In this document: positions 34,366 to 45,999 of the stretch, in pieces
Layout of the letters: every line of letters starts with the position of its first letter
Position numbering within the stretch: the stretch's first letter is position 1
Assembly: GCA_013407085.1 (NCBI GenBank)
Contig: JACCGJ010012498.1
Coordinates: forward strand, 1-64,000
DNA from: Atriophallophorus winterbourni
Taxonomy: Eukaryota > Platyhelminthes > Trematoda > Plagiorchiida > Microphallidae
Direction of reading: 5' to 3'
DNA length: 64,000 nucleotides
The notes under the pieces: generated by a model
Told to the model about the DNA's origin: nothing
The model's input: only the letters and a program-made list of their open reading frames with translations
The model's database searches: none
Program-made: the position numbers and the translations under genes

Positions 34366-34639
34366 CTATCATTCAAATCAAATTTCAATTCACATGAATC
34401 CCGATATCACTGTCTTACCTGGTTAATGCGAACGACATGAAGTTTTCGCGGCCTTGACGATGTTCAAAGGTGTCAAATTTTTTTATTGACGTTTCATTTT
34501 CCTCCTTTCAACACCACAATCCGTTCAGAACTGCATGTGCGAGTTAGACACAAACAACAAGATTGAGTTTCAGAGGTTTTACAATAAACGATCAATATCA
34601 TGTTTTGTGAAGCATTATCGATTTTCGTTTGTCCTCAAC

Positions 34640-34860
34640 AGCTTAGATTAGAAATAGTTTCGATAGTAATCCACTGTTGGATAATGCTGATATGACCAAC
34701 CTTTTCAATCACATGTGGTAATTCCAAGGACTTAAAGCATAAAATCGTAATTGCCTGCAGTTCAATGAAACACACCCCACGGTCAATTTTGTGCTGTTTG
34801 CACTCATCAAGTAGGGACAGTACAATCAGAATACGCTTCACTGAAACAGGGGATAAATGT
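34640..34860 (-). repeat. Hammerhead repeat family 2, degraded
   Basis: On the minus strand the ribozyme region (34775-34816) reads CCCTAC-TTGATGA, then a perfect GTGC-AAACA-GCAC stem II, but AAAAT replaces GAAAC and stem III is lost. The sequence after the ribozyme leads into AAGGTTGGTCATATCAGC and a TATCCAACAGTGG block, which precede the ribozyme in the 23-kb copy. This circular permutation suggests that the insert came from more than one linked unit. Confidence 0.6.
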
Positions 34861-34944
34861 TAAACAAGTTTAGAATATAATTCCCTGTTAGATAGGGTCG
34901 ACCCAAACAACCTATTCAAACTTGAGCATCATTGTTCAAAATCA

Positions 34945-35165
34945 TGGTCTCGACTCCATACACATTTGTGTGGGTGCATATTTGATTGGGCGGCTTCGTC
35001 CTACCAGCCTTTTCCAACGGTGGCTTACAAGCGCAACTTGTTTATCATTTTTCCACTGCTTGAACGCATCCAGATCCTGCTTGCACTGCCCTAACTGATG
35101 AGTGCAAAGAACATGGGACCGGTCGCATGTTGTATGAGATGGAAATGCAGTAAATTCAGATTTTT
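34945..35165 (+). repeat. Hammerhead repeat family 2, degraded
   Basis: Landmarks CCTACCAGCCTTTTCCAACG and a TTTCCACTGCTTGAACGCAT block lead to 35089-35130. CTGATGAGTGC and ACCGGTCG are kept there, but the second arm of stem II (ACAT) and the GAAA (GGGA) are mutated. It lies head to head with the previous copy. Confidence 0.6.
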
Positions 35166-36867
35166 CTTCTAACAGGTAAATGTTTTGTAAGTGGATAGTG
35201 TATCCAATATTGTCATTGGTTATTAGTTGCTGACGTTAACATCACTATTTTTCAGCATGAATGTATGTGATGCGGTGCAAAATAATGAATGTTATTTCCG
35301 AAAATAAAAAAACAAGGATTTAAATGCGTGGGATGTTTGCTTGTTTTCTTTTTGCGCTCAAACCGCCAACAGGCGAGTCCGAATTATTGTATGAGTAAAG
35401 TGCTCATTGTTGCTTGGACAGTTGATCCTTACATGTACTCTGAGTAAAAGTGCTTTGGCTCGATATAATTCCAGTTTAATTCAAATTTAATCTGAATTTA
35501 TCATTCTTAGTAGATTAGCTACATTCGTGCTGCTAAGTTTGGGCACAGGGAAATATACGTTAAGCTGTTGCTATTAAAGAAGCTACTGATGTTTAACTCA
35601 AGATAACTTGATCAGACATTCGGCAAAAATTGGGGTATTATCCTGTTCCATCTAGTTCTGCTGGTATTTTATCTGTCAATGTGTGTGTTTGACCATGTAC
35701 CAACTTTTTAATTCAACAAAAATGAAAAATGAAAATCACCAATTGTACCTTTAATTTCATTGCTATAGCACGTGCTGAAATTTGCTAGTTGTTGGCGAAT
35801 AATTTTTTACGATTTTCCATAGAAATGTGGTGAGGTATTTAGGTCGCACATAATTTCTCCAACGTGCAACGCTGTGAAAATCGATTGTACTGATTCTTAT
35901 TTGATGGGCTCTTATGTCACAAGTATGCCATCGTGTCGCATAGAGAAGTGAGGTAATAAATATGGTCTGAATTAGTATAGTACTCATGTATCAATTATCC
36001 ATGGATGAGAAAACATAGCAGTCGAATATTTTCTTCAATTAATCCGGAATGCACATGGGTGAACTAAAAGGTCTTGCGTAAATTTCCTGGAGCAATAAAC
36101 ACCTGTTTACTGTTGTAACCGGTGTCGCAATCCTTAACGAAGTACTGAGTATACGATGACAGATAACGCTTATAAATTTGTCAGATATCTGCATATATAT
36201 ATATATATATATATATTAAATTAATTATTTTCTAATTTTACATCTTACATTCTACATTGGTTCAATCATTTGTCCTCATTAAACCCTAAAATAAAACAAA
36301 AACCGTTCTTTCAGAAATGAGAGTGGAAATTGTGATCTTTATAGAGAGATTACGCATATCCTCATTCGAATTATCATAAAGCATGTTGATCATTTAAGCG
36401 AAAGATTTCACATTTGAAACATTTGGCAGACATTCGATAATAGACAACTTCGAACTATGTGTAAATATTTAAGTATATAATTCAACTATACTTAAGTGAT
36501 GTAAACTTGATTAATATCGATTTTAATGACGTAGTAACAATCAATGACAATTGCAGCAACTTTGAATATACATGATTACAATACACTGGCTTTTTGCCAT
36601 AAAGATATTTTTATAACGAAGCTTGTATTTTGTTGCACATAGCGTATATACATCCAGCTTCGCAAAAGGCATTTTGTCCAAATTTGTGAAACCTTACAGT
36701 TAAAGCAACGCATCTCCATACACTAACCTTCAATTATGATTATTATCAAAAATTTCTCATTTTCTGAATACTTCTTTGACTAGTCTATTCGTTTCTCATC
36801 GTCAGCTACAAATCGTTCTGTTGGTTTATCTCAACATAATGAAAATTTTAAATTAAAATAAATGGAA
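35166..36867. other. AT-rich region without recognisable genes
   Basis: It contains an uninterrupted (AT)12 microsatellite at 36193-36216. No coding or repeat family was otherwise recognised. Confidence 0.5.
36193..36216. repeat. (AT)n microsatellite
   Basis: Twelve uninterrupted AT dinucleotides. Confidence 0.95.
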
Positions 36868-37007
36868 AGAAATTTGAGTGAAATCGGTTAGAACACTTTT
36901 TGGGTAACGTTTAACTTCTGTCACAGAAGCTTCGTCAGACCAAGGGTGATAGTAAAGACAGGGAACATGATTAAGTAGTAGTCAACCCACCACCACTGAT
37001 TTGACCT
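36868..37007 (-). repeat. Penelope terminal repeat, inverted half
   Basis: On the minus strand it matches the last third of the PLE terminal repeat, including the hammerhead region (36941-36903). Core base G12 is replaced (TAAAC for GAAAC), so this ribozyme should be inactive. It joins the plus-strand copy at 37008 head to head. Confidence 0.75.
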
Positions 37008-37335
37008 CTCGCATGTGGGCCGCTGTGTCAACTGACCTTGACCGTGCTTACTTGTATTAGATTGACGTGGATACACACTAGGAGGAAAATCGACCACTGA
37101 TCCTGGTCATTCCCACGAGACGTGACACATTGTAGGCGTACTATAAGCTGTTTAGCGGTAAGGTCAAATCAGTGGTGGGAGGTTGACTACTAGTTAATTA
37201 TGTTCCCTGTCCTGACTATCACCCTTGGTCTGACGAAGCTTCTGTGTCAGAAGTGAAACGTTACCCAAAAACTGCTCTAACCGATTGTATTCAAATTTAT
37301 TTGCATAATGAATACACGATCGGTCCTAAACATAT
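37008..37335 (+). repeat. Penelope terminal repeat (copy 2)
   Basis: It starts within the repeat (CGCATGTGGGCCGCTGTGTC) and runs to CATATGCCAAT. It is nearly identical in layout to 21.2-21.6 kb and 46.5-46.85 kb. With the inverted piece just before it, this gives the inverted terminal-repeat pair often left by PLE insertions. Confidence 0.8.
37227..37265 (+). ncRNA. Hammerhead-like motif of a Penelope terminal repeat
   Basis: GGT-CTGACGA, stem II CTTCTG-TGT-CAGAAG, GAA, palindromic ACGT, T, ACC. Upstream CTT before GGT can extend stem I against the CAAA after ACC with one bulge. All core bases are intact. Confidence 0.6.
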
Positions 37336-37339
37336 GCCA

Positions 37340-37900
37340 ATAAAATGGCTACGAAATCTTGAATAAGTGTTTAGAGGTCAAACGTCAGTATATTGATCAG
37401 GTGTCTGAGGGTGTGGTGGGTTTTCGCCTGGCAAGCGTTCTCCCTATAAAAAGCCACAAAAATCCAATGATGACATCACGACTCGGTGGATGTGATTCGC
37501 CGCTCCAAAAGTCACTGCCCCTTGTCCTATCCAAGGACACTGTATGGTGCACAGGCAAAAACTGAAGTCACCAACCTATCAACGGGGTGATCGGGCTCCG
37601 AACTGGAAATTCCCAGAAAAAAGCGTATGAACCGCTTCGTCGGTCACCGGCCACCGATAGGTGCGAACCTCTCTCGCTCCACTGCCTTGTGGGTAAAGGC
37701 TCGGGGTGGGACCCCCTAAACGAAATCTCCCCTACTTCGGTGTAGGCAACCGGGTAGTATCATGCCTACGTTCAACGATGCCGATGACAACGCTTTGTAC
37801 CCTCCTTCTCGCTTTGTACATCTCATTTTTTATGTTGAACGGCACTATATCTGTATCAGATTGTGCAAATATAATAATAATAATATTGATCAGAACTATG
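37340..37900 (+). repeat. GC-richer segment ending in (ATA)n, probable LINE or SINE remnant
   Basis: This stretch is clearly richer in G and C than its surroundings and ends in AATATAATAATAATAATATT (about 37867-37886), a tail typical of non-LTR insertions. Short frames give no known domain. The family was not recognised. Confidence 0.4.
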
Positions 37901-38013
37901 ATATAAATCAACATTTTAGTTGAGTTAGCTAATTATGATGGTTTTTAAAGTATTTGTGCTTTGGGCCGCTTGTGATATCGTTGAGTTTTTCGACTTTCCT
38001 CTAAAATGAGAAC

Positions 38014-38095
38014 CATGCGGGTGCAGTGGTAGCCGTAGGGCATTATAGGCTGACAGTCACTGGTTCGTACCCGATTCACAGCGCAACGTAATCAT
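38014..38095 (+). repeat. tRNA-like SINE head
   Basis: GTGCAGTGGTAGCCG (38021-38035) fits a pol III A box and TGGTTCGTACCCGA (38061-38074) a B box at normal spacing. The acceptor arms do not pair convincingly, so it is called a tRNA-derived repeat and not a working tRNA gene. Confidence 0.45.
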
Positions 38096-38154
38096 GAAGC
38101 ATTAAGTTAAAATTTATAACCCAATATGAAGGTTAAAGAATGTTCAATGTATTT

Positions 38155-38260
38155 TGTTGCTCACATCCACATCCCTTACACACCACTACCGGTTTCTGGC
38201 TGTTTGCCGTCATTAGGTGGGGACAGTAAGATCAGGTTCAGTGAGCCTTGAAGAGTGTTA
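38155..38260 (-). repeat. Hammerhead repeat family 1, fragment
   Basis: Minus-strand ribozyme region at 38183-38220: CCAC, then CTAATGA (the conserved G5 is changed to A), CGGC-AAACA-GCCA, GAAAC, palindromic ACCGGT, A, GTGG. Only the flanks closest to the ribozyme are present. The G5 change should abolish activity. Confidence 0.65.
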
Positions 38261-39236
38261 TTTGCCAATTCATAATTTTCTTATGCTTTTATATACATAA
38301 AAATCCAATAATATTAAATCGACCGCGTTGAAAAAATGCAGGTTGGATATTAAAATGTTTGGAAACACGACAAAGATACAACTTCAAATTCTAGCGATAA
38401 ACTAGAAAACCTTATAGAGCTGCATGAAATGACATTATATAAGCGAAAAAGATTTTGTTCATGTGTGTCTAAAATTTCGAATGGAAAACTGTCAAAGCGA
38501 CCAAGCTAGAGCCAGAAGTGATGGCTGAGATACCCTGGTGTCCAAATCTCCCATTGTATAATAAAGGAAGTAAACTTGAACTGATTGAACGCCCGAGAAC
38601 TATAAAGCACTGTCGACGATAAACTATGCTTGATGTTAAATTTTGTACGAGTGTTTTGTGTGCGAATTGTAAGTGACAAACTAAAGTTACTCGAAATGTT
38701 AAATTTTCTGGAATACAAGCTTGCGCGATGTGGATCCTCGAGTATGAAAATGGATTGTATTTTTATCTGTGTCCAACTCATGACCAGAAGTGAAAATGTA
38801 CATCTACTGCTATAACTAAGACTTATTGCAATCTGCAAGAACCAGTTATATATGTTCGACAAATAAAAGTATCAGCTGAATGCTTCATATCACGGACCTC
38901 GTCCAACGGCAGAGACAAGTTTTAAAAGCTCAGAATAACCGTTTCGTAATCGTTCGGTTATCAATTTACAGATAGAATAAACATATTCGTTGAATAATAT
39001 GAGTTGTAAAAGATGTTTGAGAAATTCGAAAAGGTAATTTACAATGAACAAAACGCACCACATTATTAGGATAGAAGGAAACATGATGTATACAGCCATT
39101 CTATTTAGATAAATGCTTCGCATACAGGGGAGATATAACACTTAAAATTTGATGTTCACTGTGCAGCATGCTTCATTTTTGATACATTGATATAGCTTAT
39201 TAATGGCAAGTAAACAGGCAAAACATATATCAAGTA

Positions 39237-39512
39237 ATGTGTTGCTCATATCCACCGCACTAACACGCCGCTACCGGTTCCTGGTTGTTTGCCGTCATCA
39301 GGTGGAGACAGTAAGATTAGGTTCAGTGAGCCTTGAAACAGTGGATAAGTGGTAATCAATGTTATACTTGAATGCCAGTGTTCCATAGGGTTCGTACAAC
39401 AAACCACGGTGTTCAAACACAGAATCACAAAGTGATTTCTGGTAATGCACTCAAGGCGCTCATGAATGTCCAAATTATTGTGATGCTTACATCCCTCGCA
39501 CTTCCACACCAC
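39237..39512 (-). mobile_element. Hammerhead repeat family 1, complete insertion with target duplication
   Basis: TATCAAGTA occurs at both borders (39228-39236 and 39513-39521). On the minus strand the insert begins GTGGTGTGG at 39512, exactly the base that follows the predicted cleavage position in the family's ribozyme (ACCGGTA then GTGG). It passes once around the unit (about 240 bp), reaches the ribozyme at 39305-39268 and continues about 30 bases into a second unit. This is the structure expected if a ribozyme-cut RNA was reverse transcribed and inserted. Confidence 0.75.
39268..39305 (-). ncRNA. Hammerhead motif of family 1, one core mutation
   Basis: CCAC-CTGATGA, stem II CGGC-AAACA-ACCA (weakened), GGAAC in place of GAAAC, palindromic ACCGGT, A, GCGG. 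The core GAAA is hit, so cleavage in the present copy is unlikely even though the border of the insertion matches the ribozyme's cut site. Confidence 0.55.
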
Positions 39513-39951
39513 TATCAAGTATGTTTTATTAAACCTACTACACTCAATTAGTTATGTTAAATTTCGCCTTGTAATAAATTTATATTGTCTGATTTAGAAT
39601 AGAAACGCAGATTAAATTTCAATAAAGACAGCTGTCGTGTTGTTCAAATTTAGTTCCAATATTTTCTCGAAATATGATTTAATTTCATAATCTCGCCTTT
39701 TGCGAATCCGTTCGGTGTGTCCACACAGAATTTATTCAACTTCAATTTTCTCAGTAAATCATTTTAGGCATTGATCAGTTCACCGAAAACGATATGAACA
39801 CAATCATTCACTAAAATACATGTTAATTTGGGATTGACATTTTGTGTGAGTGACATTTTCTTAAACAATAAAATGTTTAGAGAATTAAGACCTGCTTGTA
39901 ATTGCAACGATTCAATACACAAAAGTAAAGTAAAGAAGGAAATCAACTCAC

Positions 39952-40162
39952 TCTTATCTTCTGGCAAACTGTCCATTATGTAATAAACATCCTTTGCTTT
40001 AGTGGCCAATTCTCTCCAGCAAGCGTTTGATGTCAACACGCCTATAAGCCCAGGAAAAATATTTCCACATAACCCAAAATAAATAGCAAGTGCGGGCATA
40101 CTAGTTACGCGTACCTGTTTAGCCCACTGTTTGCTTGTGCTTATGTCCCAACGGTGAAAATT
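39952..40162 (-). CDS. Orphan exon encoding a membrane segment
   Basis: Minus-strand exon between a good acceptor (TTCATTTACCTCTAG) and a good donor (AAGA then GTGAGT). It is exactly 70 codons plus one base, open throughout. It reads HRWDISTSKQWAKQV, then a hydrophobic helix (MPALAIYFGLCGNIFPGLIG), then WRELATKAKDVYY. The GL.G.IFP motif faintly recalls TMEM69/DUF3429 proteins, but this is a guess. No partner exons were found, so the gene's extent is unknown. Confidence 0.5.
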
Positions 40163-41126
40163 CTAGAGGTAAATGAACGAGTTTTCCGAGTTCGAAAATG
40201 CGGCGAAATGAAAATGCAACACGCGATCTCGCCAACTCGATACAATTGGTCCAAATTGAAAGTGAGTTCACAGTTATGGATTATTTCTGAGGACAATGTG
40301 ACCGATGTTTAGGATGTTGGTGACCATTTTCCTATTATTATGATCCTTCATCAAAAGTAATATATTTTGACAGAGATCACGGCGCACTATATTTAGATGA
40401 ACCACGTTATAAAATAGCTGGATTATGTTATTTTGTTTACCTCAACGAACAAAAGATGAGCGATTTTCATTCTGTCGTGTACTGAATGAAATGCAGATGG
40501 GAAATTTAGGGAATACAGGAGTGCTCGCTGAAGGTGGTCATCTAAGACATAATCAACTTACTCAGATAGTGTTGTCAAAATCCACTGGTTCATAAGTGTT
40601 CCCTGAGAGGTTATCCTAATACAAAATATTTGGTTACCAGAATATCAATAGCGGGCTTGACACTGTTGACGTGCTGTGCGGACGCATATATTTGTGCTCT
40701 CATACTTTTGGATTTATTTCCTCACTTTTTTGCCTGAACTGGACGGTTCATATATCATTGAACTCGTCTCAATTTGCTCTTTCGGAATATACCCATTTCA
40801 ACTTCGAGCAAGGTGAATTCTTGAAAATTCAAATTTTCAAGTTTTAACCCAATTTTACCGACGCGTGCAATATCCTTGGCGATTCAGAATATTGTTCCTG
40901 TTCGAATACTGTTGAGAGGATCACATCATTTCGAATTGACTGATAGTTTTTTCAACACTATCAGATCGAAACTCGTTCAACCGCACCACTTTTATCCAAC
41001 TCGTTCGTATTTTACCGCTTGGATCGCATCACTCCGATCCAACGCATTCACTCCACCAGTGACCTACCGATCGATAAACAACTGCACCGCTAAGTGCACT
41101 GACTCATCACTCGTTGGATTGTAACA

Positions 41127-42377
41127 ATGACGCGAAGGATGACCTCGATGACCCAGATAAAGAAGGCAGCACGTGATGCGTGTCAAATGTGTAACAAAGG
41201 GGTAAGCGCCAAATCCATCGTTGTTAAATGTTTTGGCTGTTTGGGTAAAATACATACTAAATGTGATAAAGCCCTAACGAAAGAAGTGATATCTTTTATT
41301 AACAACGTTGATTTACCCGGTGTTTGCTACGTATGTTGTGCATGTCGAAGTAAACAGCCTATCGATACGACTACAAATCCTCCCCACGAGGCAAAGCTGG
41401 AATCTCGAATAGAGATTTTGGAAAATTGCTATCGAAAACTTGAGGAAACATTTAAACCGCTTTTGGTAGATACACTTGCCAACGCAATTCGACCCGAAAA
41501 AATGTTGCTCAATACAAAAAGGAAAAGGAAATTACACCAATAACTGTTCCCTTAACTGAATGTGTTGATAGCTCATCCGAAGGTAATAAAGATGGACCTA
41601 CTGAACCCTGTTTACCTAGGTCCTCATCTGGTAAAATTGTGAACACTTTGTCCAGGACTCCCCGTCGTCTAGTTGCTAGATCCGAGCCTCCCAAAAAAGC
41701 AATGTTACCGCTCATTCTACTAAGACAGATATCGCTCTCAGTGTAATCTGCACAAATATCCCGGAATCGACAGATTCACTTTTTCAGCAAGAAAAGCACA
41801 TGAGCTCAATGAATGGACTAAGCTCTGTACACACATGGGCTTGAAAGCTTTGGTACCTACATCGATGACGCGCTTAACCCGGCATAAAGACTCCCCTCAC
41901 GTAGACCGGCCGCGCCTATTAAGGGTGACATTGCGAAATAAATCTGAAATGGAAGAAGTCATCCTCAATGCGTATCTACTCAGTGCTTGTCCCGGTTTGA
42001 CCTGCCGAGTACAAGCCGACATACCTTGGTGGGAAAGGAAAGGTCAATCCACTTGTCGAGACCACTCTACTTCACGTAGTTTAATATTCCTCGGTGTCCC
42101 CGAAAATGTTGATGTAGTATCAGCATCGGAATCAAAGCAACATGATTTGAAGCAATGGTTATACATTGCCGATGCTATTGGATCTCGTGATTCCATTGTC
42201 GTAGATACTTTTAGAATACCTAGATCCTCCAACTACAAAGGCAATGGGCCCAGTCCTCTGAAAATCACTTTTCTAACGACTGAAATGGCTATCGCTATGA
42301 ACACCGACTGGAAATCTAACCGCTCAAAACTTCCACCAGACGTGAGACTAAGTGTGCCCAAGCGTGTTCTTCACTGA
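41127..42377 (+). pseudogene. CR1-like ORF1 protein, frameshifted
   Basis: The start at 41127 opens a Cys/His-rich PHD-like finger (CQMCNKG, KCFGCLGKIHTKCD, GVCYVCCAC) and a coiled coil (KLESRIEILENCYRKLEE). The frame then shifts near 41510-41540, again near 41690-41770, and continues from 41800 with an RNA-binding-type domain ending DTFRIPRSSNYKGNGPSPLK. This protein normally coats element RNA. Parts of it are duplicated in the copies at 9.2 and 29.1-30.5 kb. Confidence 0.8.
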
Positions 42378-42507
42378 AACCCAGAGAACCATCGCAACCA
42401 CAGCCTGATTGCAATCTTGTTATTGACAGTTCAAATGTTACCCAAAAAAACGAAAAGGGTCCGGCTCATCGCGAGTCGGACCAATAGCTACAGTACACGA
42501 TTCGACA

Positions 42508-45307
42508 TTGTGTAAGACAAATACGATCAGGTGCATATATACAAATGCTCAGTGTTTAACTAACAAATTAGCTGAACTATGTGAGCTTTTTGATAGACTT
42601 TCACCCGATTTGGTTGCAGTTACAGAGACTTGGTTCCAGCCCTGCATGACTGATGCTGAGCTTTTGATTCCGAAAATGTCACTACTTCGTCGCGATCGTG
42701 ATCGAAGATCCGGTGGTGGAGTTGCAGTCTACTATCACGAACGTTTAGCGCAGTGTAACGTCATCGATCATCCTGACCTCAGCCTTCCTGATACGATGTG
42801 GTGTTCAGTAAAACTAGTCAATGGAGATGAATGTACGATCGGCATCATTTACCGCTCGCCATCATCCGAAAGCTCATACAATGATAAGCTCATCGAATCA
42901 TTGCAACACATCACAAGATGCCAGACTATGCAATTGCTAATCATTGGCGATTTTAATCTCCCGCATCTGTTTTCGAGAGGTGAGCACTCCCTGCATTCGT
43001 TTGAACATAAATTCAAGGAGGTTATAGAATTTGCTTCACTACACAATCACGTTAACCAGCCAACTCGCTGGCGGGGTCTTGACCAACCTTCAACCCTTGA
43101 CCTTGTCTTAACGCCTGAGGCAACCGCAGTAGAGGGTATACAATACCTGGCACCACTGGGGAAGAGTGATCATGTTGTGCTTTTGTTTGATTATGTATGT
43201 AGTGCGGAACGATTGTGTGAACAGACGAAAGTCATAAGGAAAATACAATTTGAATCCTTAAATATCAGTCTCCGGGATGCACACACTCATGAGTTTGATT
43301 CAATGGATCCTGGCTCATATTACAATTCGTTTCTAAATTATCTCAATTCGAAGATTTACGAAAACTCGATTTTTGTACCACACAAATGCAGCTACAACAA
43401 CCAGTTTGTTATTCGGAGTAGAACGAAGAAATGGTTAGCTGTTAAGCGAGAGTCTTGGGTAACTCATAAGAAGTTTGGTACGGAAGAAACTTGGAAGCGA
43501 TTCTGTAAGATACGGAATAACGTCACGACTCTTGTAAGAGAAGATCGCATGCAATTCCAATGGAACTTGCTTAAGAGAATGGAAAAGAATCCTAAGCTTC
43601 TCTACAAGATAGTAAATGAACGATCAAAGATCAAACCAGGTGTATTCTCTGTACTAACACCTCATGGATTGACCCACACTGCCCAAGATACCGCCGATGC
43701 TTTAGCAACGTTTTACTCATTTGTCTTCAATCCCAAGCGTGGTATACCATATCAAGTTTCATCAAGTTCGCCACATTTCGAATTATTAAGTGAAATGACT
43801 ATCAACGAATACATTGTTGGGCGGGAACTTTGTCGACTAAACGAAAAGAAGTCCCCTGGCGCAGACAAAATTACCCCCGCCGTACTTCGCAGGTGTCGCG
43901 TTGCTTTGACTGCTCCTCTCACTCGCATATTCAATCTCAGCTTAAATGAAGGAAAAATACCACCGCAATGGAAAGCAGGGATGATAACTCCTATTTATAA
44001 AGGCGGTAGCCGTTCAGACACAGCAAACTATAGACCGGTAACGTTACTTCCGGTGATCTCCAAATTAATGGAACGCATTGTGACTGCGCGCATAAGAGAA
44101 CATTTTGAAAACCAAAATATTTTGACCGCAGCACAACACGGTTTTCGAAGAGGTCGTTGCTGTTTATCTAACCTTCTTACAACGTTCGAGGATTGGACCA
44201 AGGCACTAGACGAAGGTGAGGCTGTACATGCTTGCTACATCGATATTTCCAAAGCTTTCGATAGAGTCAACCATGACATCCTAATTAAAAAGCTCGAATC
44301 CTATGGAATAACGGGAATATTGCTGAATTGGATAAGGGACTATCTTACTGATAGACACGTCCAAGTTCGCGTTGGCAGCACCTTATCTAGAAAAATAGAC
44401 GTCACGAGTGGAGTTCCGCAAGGCTCGGTGCTTGGACCTCTTCTATTCTTGGTGTATATGAACGATATAGTAGAGGATATTGGATGCAACTTGATACTAT
44501 TTTCCGATGATATTAAAATATGGAAACGTGTCAGGTCTGTTAATGACTGTATGGCATTACAACGGGATCTAAGCATCTTATTTCGTTGGTCCCAGTTAAA
44601 TGAGTTACCATTTAACCCTGCGAAATGTAAAATGCTGCAGCTTGGGAAATCTCTGCAACACACGTATCAGCTTGGCACGCAAGATCTCGTCTGGACCACA
44701 GCAGAAAAAGATCTGGGTATCTGGGTTTCGTTTAACCTTAAGCCTGGACAGCATTGCCGGATGGTGTACAATAAAGCTTGCCGTATCTTGAGTCTTCTCA
44801 AAAGAATATTCCGGATTTTTAACCCTACCCCGGGTAATTAACACGTATATACGTCCTGTTATGGAATATTCCATCCAAGCCTGGGCACCATGGCTGAGGA
44901 AGGATATCGAACTACTCGACAGGATTTATCATCGTGCTACAAAGTTGGTCTCCCGGTACAGAAATTTGCCTTTCACAGAGCGAATGTTAAAACTGAAGCT
45001 ACACGATTTTACCCAACGGCGGATACGCAGTGACCTTATGTTGACCTTCAAAATCCTGCATTCTGTAAACCATCCCCTTAAACACTTGCTAAAGCCCAAT
45101 GACCTTACTCGAACACGAACACATTCAAAGGCTTTAAGCATTCCGCATTCTCGATTGGATATACGTCGTAATTTTTTCTCGGTAAGAATTTGTTTCCCTT
45201 GGAACTATTTGCCTGAAGAAATCACACGATCAGAATCTGTTGAGGTTTTCGCTTCCAAATTCGATGAGTTTATGACGAACCATGCGGTATGCGAGTGTCC
45301 CCATTGA
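42508..45307 (+). pseudogene. CR1-like ORF2: endonuclease and reverse transcriptase
   Basis: 777 codons are open from 42508. The APE endonuclease keeps its key blocks (YTNAQCLTNKLAEL, VTETWF, IIYRSPSS, GDFNLPHLF, LDLVLT, GKSDHVV). The RT has SPGADKITPAVL, YRPVTLLPVISKLMERIV, AQHGFRRGRC, YIDISKAFDRVNHDIL, SGVPQGSVLGPLLF and FSDDIKIW, with Ser replacing the usual Ala of FADD. A single frameshift near 44815 separates this from the C-terminal tail (44861-45307: MEYSIQAWAPWLRKDIELLD, RIRSDLMLTFKILHSVNHPL). Apart from that shift the protein is complete, making this the best LINE copy in the window. Confidence 0.9.
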
Positions 45308-45425
45308 TTTTCGAGATATTTTATATTTTTTATATATTTTTATATGTTCCATATACCTTGTCATCCTATGGTTATTGTTTAGCTTAATGCTTTTTCTACC
45401 ATACAATTTTATGAGTTCTGAGTTC
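45308..45425 (+). repeat. 3' UTR and tail of the CR1-like element
   Basis: AT-rich 3' UTR with CATCCTATGGTTATTGTTTA and CTTTTTCTACC, shared with LINE tails at 32.2, 47.95 and 49.95 kb. It ends in two copies of GAGTTCT, a short tandem tail typical of CR1-clade insertions. Confidence 0.65.
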
Positions 45426-45559
45426 TGGGTGTCGACGTCTTAGAATGAACGTCGCACAGATCAATCGCTCAGGAATAAAAATGAAATGCGAATGCGAAAT
45501 GAAAAGTATTGGAGCACAAAAATGTTGATTCTGAAATGCTCTATGTCTCAGGTCATGAA

Positions 45560-45780
45560 AAGCAAAGTTGTCGATACCCGGGTTTTTGTGTAACCAGATG
45601 TGAGTACACCGGAACACACAATCGAAAACCTATTTTATGTGTGTCACGAGAAAGCGATACACAGACGTAACTCACCTGTCTACATACCAAGTTCTCGTAT
45701 TGGTTGCTGGCCCATATTTTGTTGTGCTTTTTTGTAAGAGTGGTGTAAAATTGATTCATGAAACATATGCTCAAATATGG
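45560..45780 (+). pseudogene. Degraded CR1-like C-terminal fragment
   Basis: NSPVYIPSSRIGCWPIFCC at about 45670 resembles LYVPSSRINCRHHFS in the 29-31 kb copy. Little else is readable. Confidence 0.35.
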
Positions 45781-45837
45781 TATCCGTCATTGTAGCTTTG
45801 TGGCAATTCATTCGTTCCTAAGCTGTAGAAAATATTA

Positions 45838-45930
45838 CGCCTACAGTGTGTCACGTCTTGTGGGAATGATCAGAATCAACAGTCGATTTTCCTCCTGGTG
45901 TGTATCCACGCCAATCTAATACAAGAAAAA
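45838..45930 (-). repeat. Penelope terminal repeat fragment, inverted
   Basis: On the minus strand it matches the middle of the PLE repeat (GGCGTGGATACACACCAGGA, then GACGTGACACACTGTAGGCG). It lies just upstream of the PLE coding remnant and in opposite orientation to the repeat at 46450. Confidence 0.65.
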
Positions 45931-45999
45931 TTGGCGATATACCGTTTGTAAACCGTATATAAAATGCACATCTGAAGCGATACTTAGAATCTTGAACCA

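Noticed and set aside
38014..38095. A functional tRNA gene.
   Set aside because: A and B boxes are present but the acceptor and anticodon arms do not pair well, so it is treated as a tRNA-derived repeat.
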